Part shown: piece by piece, positions 25,350 through 34,947 of the stretch | Position numbering within the stretch: the first letter of the stretch is position 1 | How the letters are laid out: every line of letters begins with the position of its first letter | From: Leeuwenhoekiella sp. MAR_2009_132 | GTDB taxonomy: Bacteria > Bacteroidota > Bacteroidia > Flavobacteriales > Flavobacteriaceae | Reading direction: 5' to 3' | DNA: 64,000 bases | Assembly (NCBI RefSeq): GCF_000687915.1 | Contig: NZ_JHZY01000004.1 | Location: forward strand, 131,501-195,500 | Translations under genes and position numbers: made by a program | Notes under the pieces: model-generated | Database searches by the model: none | What the model was told of the DNA's origin: nothing | The model's input: the letters and a program-made list of their open reading frames with translations, nothing else

Positions 25350-26414
25350 TTAAATTTTAGAAGCTTTATTAATTAAAAAGAAATCGGCTAATACCAGAGC
25401 CGCCATTGCTTCAACTATAGGTACTGCCCTGGGCACTACACAAGGATCGTGGCGTCCCTTACCTTGCATTTCTGCGTCATTACCATCTTTGTCAATTGTA
25501 GGTTGTGTTTGCATTATGGTTGCTACAGGTTTAAACGCTACTCTGAAATAGATATCCATACCGTTGCTTATACCCCCTTGTATACCTCCACTCAGGTTTG
25601 TTTTGGTGCTTCCGTCTGCGTTAAATAAATCATTATGTTCACTTCCTTTCATAGAAGCTCCGTGAAAACCGCTACCATACTCAAAACCTTTAACTGCATT
25701 TATAGAAAGCATTGCTTTACCTAGCTCAGCATGTAACTTATCAAATACAGGTTCGCCCAGTCCTACCGGTACATTTTGTATAACACACATTACGGTACCA
25801 CCTATAGTGTTTCCTTCTTTGCGTATTTCTTTTATTCTATCAATCATTTTTTCGGCGAATGCCTGATCTGGGCAACGTACATCGTTAGATTCTATTAAAG
25901 AAAAATCAAGCTCCTGATACGGGGTTGTCATATGTATCTCGCCTACCGAGTCTACAAATGCATTTATTTTCACATCTTTTAAAACTTGCTTGGCTATGGC
26001 CCCTGCCGCAACACGACTTGCTGTTTCCCGTGCAGAAGAACGGCCACCACCTCTGTAATCACGTACCCCATATTTTTGATCATAAGTATAATCTGCATGA
26101 GAAGGGCGGTAGGTGTCTTTTATATGGCTGTAGTCGTGAGACTTTTGATTGGTATTTACAATATTGAAGCCTATAGGCGTGCCGGTAGTCTTACCTTCAA
26201 AAATACCAGAGAAAAACTGAACGGTATCAGGCTCTTTACGTTGGGTTACAATTTTAGATTGACCAGGCTTGCGACGCTCCATATCGCGGTAAACAGCATC
26301 TAAGTCTAATTCTATTCCTGCGGGACAACCGTCTATAATTCCACCTATAGCTTCACCATGTGATTCTCCAAAAGTTGTTAGCGTAAATAGTTTACCAAAT
26401 GTATTACCTGCCAT
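25350..26414 (-). CDS. aroC: Chorismate synthase
   Basis: A 354-residue FMN-dependent enzyme converting 5-enolpyruvylshikimate-3-phosphate to chorismate, the last step of the shikimate pathway. The three family signatures are intact: [18 protein letters not shown] near the N-terminus, [20 protein letters not shown] (about residues 119-138), and [21 protein letters not shown] near the end. Length is normal. It is a single-gene unit with its own terminator at 25301-25330. Confidence 0.98.
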   Translation of the reverse strand: MAGNTFGKLFTLTTFGESHGEAIGGIIDGCPAGIELDLDAVYRDMERRKPGQSKIVTQRKEPDTVQFFSGIFEGKTTGTPIGFNIVNTNQKSHDYSHIKDTYRPSHADYTYDQKYGVRDYRGGGRSSARETASRVAAGAIAKQVLKDVKINAFVDSVGEIHMTTPYQELDFSLIESNDVRCPDQAFAEKMIDRIKEIRKEGNTIGGTVMCVIQNVPVGLGEPVFDKLHAELGKAMLSINAVKGFEYGSGFHGASMKGSEHNDLFNADGSTKTNLSGGIQGGISNGMDIYFRVAFKPVATIMQTQPTIDKDGNDAEMQGKGRHDPCVVPRAVPIVEAMAALVLADFFLINKASKI

Positions 26415-26572
26415 ATCATAAATTTAAATGGCGAAATTAAAATGTTTTAGCCAAAAACTAGCGGGATAAGGCATCTAATTAAGCACTTAAATACTAATTC
26501 TAAAAAATAATTTAATATTCACGTAAAACTGTAGTAACACCCGTGGCTTTTATTTGTTTAAAATAACAGTTT

Positions 26573-27397
26573 TTGAAACGTAACGTTGAACTTGTAGTAC
26601 TTTCTGATGTACATCTAGGCACCTATGGATCTCACGCTAAAGAACTCGTGAATTACCTGCAAAGTGTTAAACCACAAACGCTGGTTCTTAACGGGGATAT
26701 TATAGATATCTGGCAATTTAGAAAACGCTACTTCCCAAAATCGCATTTACAGGTGATTAAAAAAATAATTTCACTTGCTGCTAAGGGAACAGAAGTATTT
26801 TACATCACCGGGAATCACGATGAAAAATTACGCAAGTTTAGCCCTGTGAATCTGGGGAATATTTCAATAGTAGATAAACTAGTTTTAGATCTTGACGGTC
26901 GCAAAGCCTGGATTTTTCACGGGGATGTTTTTGATGCCTCTATACAACATACAAAATGGATTGCGAAGTTAGGTGGCTGGGGCTATGACTTTCTCATAGT
27001 TTTTAACCGCTTCATAAACTGGTGGCTTACAAAACTTGGTAAACCAAAATATTCTCTTTCTAAAAAAATTAAAAACAGTGTTAAGAAAGCGGTAAGCTTT
27101 GTATCAAATTTTGAAGAAACCGCTGCACAACTCGCTATTGAAAATGACTTCGATTACGTGATTTGCGGTCATATACATCAACCACAAATACGCAAAGTTT
27201 TCTATAAAGAAAAAAACTGTATTTATCTAAACAGTGGAGACTGGATTGAGCATCTTACCGCGTTAGAATATGACAATGGTGTATGGTCTTTAATGGAATA
27301 CGAAAAGCAAAATGTACCAGTAACCGCAGACGATGATTCGGTGAATACAGAAATTGATCCCGTTGCTCTTTTGGCTTCGATAAAGATGTTCAGTTAA
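26573..27397 (+). CDS. LpxH-like metallophosphoesterase (UDP-2,3-diacylglucosamine diphosphatase family)
   Basis: A 274-residue phosphoesterase with the calcineurin-type metal motifs in order: SDVHLGTYG (D-x-H), NGDIIDIWQFR (GD), GNHDEKL (GNHD), a later FHGDVFD and GHIHQPQ (G-x-H-x-x). The arrangement matches the LpxH-type diphosphatases of lipid A synthesis. The first codon is TTG at 26573, as no ATG fits in frame before the first metal motif. There are no membrane segments. Lipid A is the best-guess pathway; other phosphodiesters are possible. Confidence 0.85.
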   Translation: MKRNVELVVLSDVHLGTYGSHAKELVNYLQSVKPQTLVLNGDIIDIWQFRKRYFPKSHLQVIKKIISLAAKGTEVFYITGNHDEKLRKFSPVNLGNISIVDKLVLDLDGRKAWIFHGDVFDASIQHTKWIAKLGGWGYDFLIVFNRFINWWLTKLGKPKYSLSKKIKNSVKKAVSFVSNFEETAAQLAIENDFDYVICGHIHQPQIRKVFYKEKNCIYLNSGDWIEHLTALEYDNGVWSLMEYEKQNVPVTADDDSVNTEIDPVALLASIKMFS

Positions 27398-27430
27398 TAA
27401 ACTATTAGATTTTTTAAAACTACCTCTAGT

Positions 27431-29758
27431 CTATTCTAAAATCTTCAATTTTGCAAAACGCAACAACAACTTCTTGATACCACCAGTTTGAAAACGTATT
27501 TCTGCTTTTTGATCCTGTCCTATTCCTTCAATTCCTAATACTTCTCCGTGACCAAAACGGTTGTGTTCTACTCTACTTCCTGCTTTTAAATTTCCATTTA
27601 AATCATCTGTTTTAAAAGATGGTGTACTCGTACTTTCAGGTCTTAATTTTCTTAATTTCTGTAATTGTCCCGGTGTAGGTTTTCCTACGGTGGGTGCGCT
27701 TCCGGCAACCGGTTTTTTAAGTCGTAACTTAGTTTTATCTGGTTCCCCAAAAATATCTATATCTACAAGGGGCTTATACCTGTAAGATTCCATAGGCGTT
27801 TGTATATCAAGAAATGAGTCATCAATCTCTTCAATAAAACGACTGGGTTCTGCGTCTATCAATTTTCCCCAGCGATAACGCGATTCGGTATATGTTAAAT
27901 AAGCTTGATGCTCTGCACGCGTTAAGGCAACATAAAATAATCTACGCTCCTCTTCAAGCTCGCTACGGGTATTCATACTCATTCCGCTAGGGAATAAATC
28001 TTCTTCCATACCTACCACAAAAACATACGGGAATTCTAGTCCTTTTGCCAAGTGAATCGTCATTAAAGACACCCGATCTACATCATCTACCTCCTTATCA
28101 AGATCTGTGGCAAGGGCTACATCTTCTAAAAATTCGGCGAGTGAACCGGTCGCATCTACGATTTCTTTCTGGCCTTCAACAAAATCACGAATACCGTTTA
28201 ACAGCTCTTCAATATTTTCGATACGTGCAATACCTTCAGGCGTGCCATCTTTCTTTAGTTCCTGAAGCAATCCTGTTTTACGGGCTACTTCTTCAGCAGT
28301 AACAAAAGCATCGGCGTTTTCAGCAGTAATCTGAAAACTCTTAATCATATTGACGAAGTTGTAGAGCTTATTTTTTGTACTATTATTAATTTGTATTTCA
28401 AGGTGCTGAATATTCTCCATCACCTCAAAAATTGATTTATTATACGTCTTTGCAGCGATTACCAGACGGTCTATGGTGGTTGCGCCTATACCTCGTGCAG
28501 GGAAGTTAATTATACGCTTTAAACCTTCTTCATCATTGGGGTTTGTTAATACTCGTAAATACGCTAAAACATCTTTAATCTCTTTACGCTGGTAGAACGA
28601 TAATCCCCCGAAAATACGATACGGTATTTCCCGTTTACGCAAAGCGTCTTCCATCGCACGAGATTGCGCATTAGTTCTATATAAAATAGCAAAATCACTG
28701 TGCTTGAGCTGCTTGTTCATCTTTTGCTCAAATATGGTACTTGCTACATAACGCCCTTCTTCACCATCTGTTAATGAGCGGTGCACAATTATTTTGGGTC
28801 CGTCGTCATTTGCCGTCCAGACAATTTTATCAAGCTTGGTTTTGTTATGTTCAATAACAGAGTTTGCTGCTTCTACAATATTCTTTGTAGAACGGTAATT
28901 TTGCTCCAGACGATAGACTTTTACATCATCATAATCTTTCTGGTAGTTTAATATGTTATTAATATTTGCACCCCGGAAGGCGTAAATACTTTGTGAATCA
29001 TCTCCCACCACACAAATGTTCTGATAGCGGTCTGCCAGGGCTTTTACAATTAAATATTGTGAGTGGTTTGTATCCTGGTACTCATCTACAAGAATGTATT
29101 GAAAACGTTTCTGATACTTGGCTAGTACTTCTGGAAAACGTGCGAGCAATTCATTTGTGCGCAGCAGTAAATCATCAAAATCCATTGCGCCTGCTTTAAA
29201 ACAACGATCTACGTACTCTTTGTAAATCTCACCTATACGTGGCTTTTTTGCCATCGCATCAGCTTCCATCAATTCTGGATTTTGAAAGTAGGCCTTTACG
29301 GTTATCAAACTGTTTTTAAAGGAAGAGATACGACTGTGTACCTGCTTGTATTTATAAATATCTTTATCAAGTCCCATTTCTTTAATAATAGCAGAAATAA
29401 GACGTTGAGAATCCTGACTATCATAAATCGTGAAATTGGGAGGAAACCCCAGGTGATGCCCTTCAATACGTAGGATTTTAGCAAATACAGAGTGAAAGGT
29501 ACCCATCCATAGATTTTTTGCTTCACTATTGCCCACAATCGTACCTATACGCGTTTTCATCTCGCGAGCGGCCTTATTAGTAAACGTTAGAGATAATATA
29601 TTAAATGCGTCTACCCCTTGTTGCATCAGGTATGCGATACGCATTGTAAGTACACGCGTTTTACCAGAGCCTGCACCGGCAATCACCATCATCGCCCCGT
29701 CTTTTTGTAATACCGGTGCACGTTGTGCGTCATTTAATCCTTCTAAAAGTGCCTCCAA
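27431..29758 (-). CDS. UvrD/PcrA-type superfamily 1 DNA helicase
   Basis: A 775-residue 3'-5' helicase for repair and plasmid or replication-fork processing. Motifs are complete: I in VIAGAGSGKTRVL (about 26-38), Ia in SLTFTNKAAREM, II in LVDEYQDTN, III in VVGDDSQSIYAFRGA, IV in EQNYRSTKNIV, V in MTIHLAKGLEFP and VI in RLFYVALTRAEH. The last 60 residues form a small beta domain (GSRVEHNRFGHGEVLGIEG) of the PcrA C-terminal type. It is convergent with the LpxH-like gene and appears monocistronic. Confidence 0.96.
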   Translation of the reverse strand: MEALLEGLNDAQRAPVLQKDGAMMVIAGAGSGKTRVLTMRIAYLMQQGVDAFNILSLTFTNKAAREMKTRIGTIVGNSEAKNLWMGTFHSVFAKILRIEGHHLGFPPNFTIYDSQDSQRLISAIIKEMGLDKDIYKYKQVHSRISSFKNSLITVKAYFQNPELMEADAMAKKPRIGEIYKEYVDRCFKAGAMDFDDLLLRTNELLARFPEVLAKYQKRFQYILVDEYQDTNHSQYLIVKALADRYQNICVVGDDSQSIYAFRGANINNILNYQKDYDDVKVYRLEQNYRSTKNIVEAANSVIEHNKTKLDKIVWTANDDGPKIIVHRSLTDGEEGRYVASTIFEQKMNKQLKHSDFAILYRTNAQSRAMEDALRKREIPYRIFGGLSFYQRKEIKDVLAYLRVLTNPNDEEGLKRIINFPARGIGATTIDRLVIAAKTYNKSIFEVMENIQHLEIQINNSTKNKLYNFVNMIKSFQITAENADAFVTAEEVARKTGLLQELKKDGTPEGIARIENIEELLNGIRDFVEGQKEIVDATGSLAEFLEDVALATDLDKEVDDVDRVSLMTIHLAKGLEFPYVFVVGMEEDLFPSGMSMNTRSELEEERRLFYVALTRAEHQAYLTYTESRYRWGKLIDAEPSRFIEEIDDSFLDIQTPMESYRYKPLVDIDIFGEPDKTKLRLKKPVAGSAPTVGKPTPGQLQKLRKLRPESTSTPSFKTDDLNGNLKAGSRVEHNRFGHGEVLGIEGIGQDQKAEIRFQTGGIKKLLLRFAKLKILE

Positions 29759-29956
29759 AACAATTGATTTTTTAAGAAGTGAAAATTAAGGAATCTTAGC
29801 TTTTTACCCGAGCCATAATGCATATAGTTATTAAAAAAAGTGTCTGATTAAAAACAGAAGATTTCTATACCGGGTTATTGTATGGCAAAACGAAATCGAT
29901 ACGTGGGATGCAATCGTTAATGAATTTTAAATATCTTTAAGCTATAATTATCTGCT

Positions 29957-30502
29957 ATGCATTTTAAATTTGCTTTTGCTCTTTTTATTTTTATAAGTGC
30001 TTTTTCTCAAAATTTAAGAGCGCAAGAAAAAATCACCGGTCCATTAATCAATGACTTTGGAGCAACTTACACCGTTTCTAAACTTGATATTCCGATAGAT
30101 GTTTCTCAAACCTATAAAGTTGTGTTTGATATCTCGAAGTCTCCAGAAAACCCTTCAGAACTTAACCCTTATTTTAATACTGTAGCCCGTTTTTTAAATA
30201 TGAACCACGCTGCAGGTGTACCACAAAATCAGTTAAAACCTGTACTTGTGATTCATGGTAGTGCTGCTTTTAGCCTACTCAATAACGAATTTCACAAAGA
30301 AAAATATGGTGTTGATAATCCCAATATCGAACTCTTAGAACAATTATATAAGTTAAATATTCCTGTGGTGCTATGTGGACAAACTGCTGGGGCTCGTGAT
30401 ATAACTTCAGAAAAAAGGTGGCAACATACGCAACTCGCATTATCTGCAATGAATGCACTTATCTATTATCAAAATCTCGATTACGCTTTAATTTCATTTT
30501 AA
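29957..30502 (+). CDS. Exported DsrE-family protein
   Basis: A 181-residue protein with a signal peptide (FKFAFALFIFISAFSQNLRAQ) leaving a mature start near Gln-Glu-Lys. The body fits the DsrE/DsrF-like sulfur-relay fold: a strand in YKVVFDISKSPENP, VLVIHGSAAFSLL and the Cys-bearing loop IPVVLCGQTAGARD. It is 9 bases upstream of the M20 amidohydrolase gene, so the two are probably cotranscribed. A periplasmic DsrE-like protein cannot act in the cytoplasmic sulfur relay; its role is unknown. Confidence 0.8.
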   Translation: MHFKFAFALFIFISAFSQNLRAQEKITGPLINDFGATYTVSKLDIPIDVSQTYKVVFDISKSPENPSELNPYFNTVARFLNMNHAAGVPQNQLKPVLVIHGSAAFSLLNNEFHKEKYGVDNPNIELLEQLYKLNIPVVLCGQTAGARDITSEKRWQHTQLALSAMNALIYYQNLDYALISF

Positions 30503-30511
30503 AAAATCTAT

Positions 30512-31792
30512 ATGAAAAAACTAAACATTCTTTTCCTCAGCATTGGTTTAACCGCATTTGCGCAATCTCCAGATGCTTCGATAATGAAGGCTGCAGAATC
30601 TATTGAAGATAAAGTAATTAACTGGCGCCACGATATTCACGAGCATCCAGAATTGAGCAATCAAGAGTTTGAGACAGCTGCAAAAATTGCAGAACATTTA
30701 AAATCGCTGGGTATTGAGGTTCAAACAGAAATCGCAAAAACAGGCGTCGTAGGTATTTTAAAAGGAAAAAAACCGGGTAAGGTAGTTGCCTTACGTGCAG
30801 ATATAGACGCCTTGCCTGTAACAGAACGTAATGATTTACCCTTTAAAAGTAATGTTACTGCAAATTTTCTAGGCACAGAAACCGGGGTAATGCACGCCTG
30901 TGGTCACGATACACATGTTGCTATTTTAATGGGTGTTGCAGAAATATTATCTCAACATAAAGATAAGATTAACGGTACCGTAAAATTTATTTTTCAACCT
31001 GCTGAAGAAGGACCACCACCGGGAGAAGAAGGTGGTGCTTCTTTAATGATAAAGGAAGGGGTTCTCAAAAATCCTGATGTAGATGCGATTTTTGGCCTAC
31101 ACATAAATAGTGCAACACCTGTGGGTCAAATTAATTACAAACCGGGAGGTATTATGGCCGCTGTAGAACGCTTTGTCGTAAAAGTAAATGGTAAACAAAC
31201 TCATGGCTCACAGCCCTGGGGAGGTGTAGATCCTATTTATATTTCATCACAAATTATAGACGGTTTTCAATCTATAATAAGTAGAGAGTCAAATTTATTA
31301 GTAGAGCCTGCAGTAATAACGGTTGGTAAAATAACCTCAGGAGTACGATTTAATATTATTCCGGAAAGTGCAGAGCTTATAGGTACGGTACGCACGCTTG
31401 ATCCTAATATGCGTGAACTTATAATTCGTAGAATGACAGAAATGACTGAAGGTCTTGCAAAAGCCTACGGCGGAAGTGCGACCATAGAATTTCAATCAAA
31501 TACTGCAATCACCTATAATGATGAGGCACTTACAGAACAAATGCTCCCTACGCTCCAAAAAGTTGCAGGAGCAGATAAGGTAAATCTTGTAAAAGCTACC
31601 ACAGGCGGCGAAGATTTTAGTTATTTTCAGGAAGAAGTGCCGGGCTTATACTTTTTTCTGGGTGGGATGACACCGGGTAATAAAGAAGCATACCCGCATC
31701 ATACACCAGATTTTCAAATTGACGACGCAGGTATGCTACTTGGAGTTAAAGTTATGAGCCAGTTGACGCTAGATTATCTCAATAAAAAATAG
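30512..31792 (+). CDS. Exported M20-family amidohydrolase (N-acyl-amino-acid/hippurate hydrolase type)
   Basis: A 426-residue metal-dependent hydrolase that should release amino acids from N-acyl amino acids. A signal peptide (MKKLNILFLSIGLTAFAQ) leaves Gln or Ser at the mature end. Motifs: RHDIHEHPELSNQE, ALRADIDALPV, MHACGHDTHVA with the metal-binding Cys and His, and QPAEEGPPPGEEGG with the general-base Glu pair. A dimerisation lid domain lies at about 190-300. It follows the DsrE gene by 9 bases and ends at a hairpin terminator. The exact substrate is not decidable. Confidence 0.93.
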   Translation: MKKLNILFLSIGLTAFAQSPDASIMKAAESIEDKVINWRHDIHEHPELSNQEFETAAKIAEHLKSLGIEVQTEIAKTGVVGILKGKKPGKVVALRADIDALPVTERNDLPFKSNVTANFLGTETGVMHACGHDTHVAILMGVAEILSQHKDKINGTVKFIFQPAEEGPPPGEEGGASLMIKEGVLKNPDVDAIFGLHINSATPVGQINYKPGGIMAAVERFVVKVNGKQTHGSQPWGGVDPIYISSQIIDGFQSIISRESNLLVEPAVITVGKITSGVRFNIIPESAELIGTVRTLDPNMRELIIRRMTEMTEGLAKAYGGSATIEFQSNTAITYNDEALTEQMLPTLQKVAGADKVNLVKATTGGEDFSYFQEEVPGLYFFLGGMTPGNKEAYPHHTPDFQIDDAGMLLGVKVMSQLTLDYLNKK

Positions 31793-31822
31793 CTTCTACC
31801 TCTTAAACTAATTGTAAAAACT

Positions 31823-31850
31823 AACCCGCAGGTACAGCTACCTGTGGGTT
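31823..31850 (+). terminator. Terminator after the amidohydrolase gene
   Basis: Arms AACCCGCAGGTA and TACCTGTGGGTT (one wobble pair) around the loop CAGC, then a T-rich tail TGTTTGTTTA. It lies 30 bases past the stop. Confidence 0.78.
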
Positions 31851-32032
31851 TGTTTGTTTAGTGAATTATTTAGACTAACATAAAGAATAGCTTTAAATCT
31901 TCAGGATTTATTTAAAGTGATTTTCTAGACCTGAAGTATCTAAGCCGTTGTTTTCTATGCTAAAATTTTACAAACGCCTCCTAAAAAAGTCTGTAAATCT
32001 GTAAGTTTGAAGACTGTAATGAATACCTATCT

Positions 32033-33646
32033 ATGAGTGAAGTCCTTTCTTTTTTGTCTAGTATTCCGTGGTGGATCTGGCTTATCGTATTTTTAGTTGT
32101 TATCGCCGTTCGGGATATTTTTTTCAATAAAAAACACATCATAACGCACAACTTTCCTATTGTAGGTCATATGCGGTATATGCTTGAGAGTATTGGCCCA
32201 GAATTACGCCAATATATAGTAGCAAGCAATCGTGAAGAACTTCCTTTTAATCGTATAGAACGCGGCTGGATTTATGCTTCAGCAAAAAATGAAAATAACT
32301 ATGAAGGTTTTGGTACAGATCAAAATATTTACGAAGCCAATTACATTTTTATAAACAATGCGATGATGGGTTTTAAAGCCCCTTTAGATCATCCCAATTC
32401 AAAAAACCCGTATTTTTTACCTTGTGCAAAAGTAATGGGGCTTCATAATAAACGCCGAAAACCTTACAGACCTGGCTCTGCGATTAATGTCTCGGCAATG
32501 AGTTTTGGATCGCTTTCTGCCCGAGCTATAGAATCTCTTAATAAAGGTTGTAAACTGGCGCACGCTTATCACAATACAGGCGAAGGCGGTCTCTCACCCT
32601 ATCATAAACAGGGAGCAGATGTTGTATTTCAAATAGGAACCGGTTATTTTGGAGTACGTGATGAAGCCGGAAATTTTTCTATGGAAAAATTAATTGCATT
32701 AGTTGAAGCAAACCCAGAAGTCAAAGCGATTGAAGTAAAATTATCACAAGGTGCAAAACCCGGGAAAGGTGGCGTTTTACCAGCGTCAAAAATCACTCAG
32801 GAAATTTCTGAAATACGTCACGTACCTATGGGTAAAGACGTTATTTCCCCAGCTACCCATTCTGCATTTGAAGGGGTTGAGGGCTTATTAAAATTTGTTG
32901 AAGATATTGCAAATGCTACCGGGCTTCCTGTAGGAATCAAGGCCGCAATAGGAAAACTTCAGGACTGGGAAAAACTGGCTCAACTTATGGTAAAATCTGG
33001 TAAAGGTCCAGATTTTATTCAGGTAGATGGTGGCGAAGGTGGTACCGGTGCAGCACCTCCTAGTTTTGCAGATCACGTTTCACTTCCTTTTGTATATGCA
33101 TTTAGCGACCTTTATAAGATATTTAAAAAACACCATTTAACAGAGCGTATTGTTTTTATAGGCAGTGGTAAATTAGGGCTACCCGCAAAGGGCGCGATGG
33201 CTTTTGCAATGGGCGTTGATGTTATTAACGTTGCACGTGAGGCTATGCTTTCAATAGGTTGTATTCAAGCAAAAGCCTGTCATAACAACACCTGTCCCAG
33301 CGGTGTTGCTACGCAAAATAAATGGCTACAATCTGGTATTAATATTGAAGACAAAGCTGTACGTACCAATTTCTATTTTAAAAATTTCAGGAAGGAATTA
33401 ATAGAAATTACCCACGCCTGTGGCTACGAGCATCCTTGTCAATTAACTACAGAAGATGTTGATTTGAGCCTGGGCGATAAAAACTTAACACAGACGCTGG
33501 CTGCGTGTTTTAGTTATCATAAAGTAGAAGTTCCTTTTAACGGAATGAATGAAATTCTAGATTGTGAATATTTAGGTGGCAATTATGATAAAGAAACTGC
33601 AGGCAGAAAAATTCAAGTAGATACTAAAAAAGAAGTACGTTATTAG
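32033..33646 (+). CDS. FMN-binding glutamate synthase-like protein
   Basis: A 537-residue protein with an N-terminal membrane helix (IPWWIWLIVFLVVIAVRDI) followed by the glutamate-synthase central domain. The phosphate/FMN motif (VDGGEGGTGAAP), GIKAAIGKL and the cysteine cluster ACHNNTCPSGVATQ, a [3Fe-4S]-type ligand set, are present. The glutaminase domain of true GltB is absent, so it is not a complete glutamate synthase. It may be an amino-acid or related oxidoreductase held at the membrane. The next gene begins 3 bases after its stop. Confidence 0.92.
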   Translation: MSEVLSFLSSIPWWIWLIVFLVVIAVRDIFFNKKHIITHNFPIVGHMRYMLESIGPELRQYIVASNREELPFNRIERGWIYASAKNENNYEGFGTDQNIYEANYIFINNAMMGFKAPLDHPNSKNPYFLPCAKVMGLHNKRRKPYRPGSAINVSAMSFGSLSARAIESLNKGCKLAHAYHNTGEGGLSPYHKQGADVVFQIGTGYFGVRDEAGNFSMEKLIALVEANPEVKAIEVKLSQGAKPGKGGVLPASKITQEISEIRHVPMGKDVISPATHSAFEGVEGLLKFVEDIANATGLPVGIKAAIGKLQDWEKLAQLMVKSGKGPDFIQVDGGEGGTGAAPPSFADHVSLPFVYAFSDLYKIFKKHHLTERIVFIGSGKLGLPAKGAMAFAMGVDVINVAREAMLSIGCIQAKACHNNTCPSGVATQNKWLQSGINIEDKAVRTNFYFKNFRKELIEITHACGYEHPCQLTTEDVDLSLGDKNLTQTLAACFSYHKVEVPFNGMNEILDCEYLGGNYDKETAGRKIQVDTKKEVRY

Positions 33647-33649
33647 ATT

Positions 33650-34168
33650 ATGGATGATATTTTAAATTTTTTAATACCGGTATTGCCGGCACTGGTAGTA
33701 GGTGGCTTAGCGTATTATTTTTTTGATGGTTTTCTTACAAATGAAGATAGACGCAGACGTTTTTTATTACATAAAGAATTACAAACCGAAACTCTCCCTT
33801 TACGCCTACAGGCTTATGAGCGATTAACCTTATTTTTAGAACGTTCAAATCCGCTTCAGTTATTACTGCGTGTTCAACCTAATTCTTCAGATAAGAAAAT
33901 TTATGTAGAATCTGTGATCGCACAAGTACAACAAGAATTTGAGCATAATTTATCACAGCAGATTTATATGTCTGATGAATGCTGGAATGTAATTAAATCT
34001 TCAAAAAATACGTTAATTGCACAATTACGTAAACACGTTTTAGACACCAATTTAGCAGACGCTAATGCCTTACGCGAGAAGATGATGTCAAATTTTTCAG
34101 AAGCAGAAAATCCAATAACCGTTGCGCTTATTTACTTAAAAACCGAAGTGCAGGAACTTTTAAACTAA
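33650..34168 (+). CDS. Conserved hypothetical protein with N-terminal membrane helix
   Basis: A 172-residue protein. Residues about 4-27 form one membrane helix (LNFLIPVLPALVVGGLAYYF), followed by a Glu/Arg/Leu-rich helical region including LQTETLPLRLQAYERLTLFL, with heptad-like spacing. It starts 3 bases after the glutamate-synthase-like gene and is probably its partner. It resembles flavobacterial DUF7935-type proteins; no function is known. Confidence 0.7.
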   Translation: MDDILNFLIPVLPALVVGGLAYYFFDGFLTNEDRRRRFLLHKELQTETLPLRLQAYERLTLFLERSNPLQLLLRVQPNSSDKKIYVESVIAQVQQEFEHNLSQQIYMSDECWNVIKSSKNTLIAQLRKHVLDTNLADANALREKMMSNFSEAENPITVALIYLKTEVQELLN

Positions 34169-34328
34169 ATAGGTTTTTATCTTTTATATTTTAAGAGACT
34201 GTAATTGTGAGGTCTATAGCGTGCTTTATTTAAGTTTAAGACTACTATTACAGGCTAATTTATAAATTAGCGATGTTCAACTGTATTAATTACATCTTAC
34301 TAATTTATGATATACTATTTTTGAATTT

Positions 34329-34847
34329 ATGAAAATCATCAAATCTCTTAGTCTATCTTTTTTTCTGGTCTTGTTAATCTGTTCGTGTGAGCAACAGAAA
34401 GAAATGAGTTCTATAAATCCTATCAACTGGAAAAAAAGGAGTGCAACAATACCTGTAGATGATTCATTAACAGAAGCACGTACCTATCTAGGCATCTATT
34501 CTGAGATTTACAGTACTTCAGAACACAATACGCACGATCTTACCGTTACCGTAAGTATGCGTAATACCAGTGATAAAGATTCTATATACCTTACAAAAGC
34601 AGCATATTACAGTACGTCTGGCGAACTTATACGCACGTATTTTGACTACCCCATATTCATTAAACCCTTAGAAACTGTAGATATCATTATCGAAGAATCT
34701 GATGACACCGGTGGTACTGGAGCAAATTTTATCTTTGACTGGCTTAATAATAATGCACTTACAGATCCTATTTTTGAAGCTATTATGATTTCAACTCGAG
34801 GTCAGCAAGGGCTATCATTTACGACTCAAGGTAAACGCATAAAATAA
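34329..34847 (+). CDS. DUF3124-like lipoprotein
   Basis: A 172-residue lipoprotein. The signal peptide ends LLICSC, with Cys18 or Cys20 as lipidation site. The segment EARTYLGIYSEIYS, then LTVTVSMRNTSDKDSIYLTK, YDYP-like FDYPIFIKPLETVDIII and GTGANFIFDW match the beta-rich DUF3124 family. Function is unknown. It is a single gene 100 bases before the K+/H+ antiporter. Confidence 0.75.
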   Translation: MKIIKSLSLSFFLVLLICSCEQQKEMSSINPINWKKRSATIPVDDSLTEARTYLGIYSEIYSTSEHNTHDLTVTVSMRNTSDKDSIYLTKAAYYSTSGELIRTYFDYPIFIKPLETVDIIIEESDDTGGTGANFIFDWLNNNALTDPIFEAIMISTRGQQGLSFTTQGKRIK

Positions 34848-34947
34848 GATTATAAAAAACCTTACTTCAATCTTAATTTAAGTATTTACAACCAGGATTT
34901 AAACGCTAACGCTTAATTTCTATTTTTACAACCTAAAATCCCTACAC

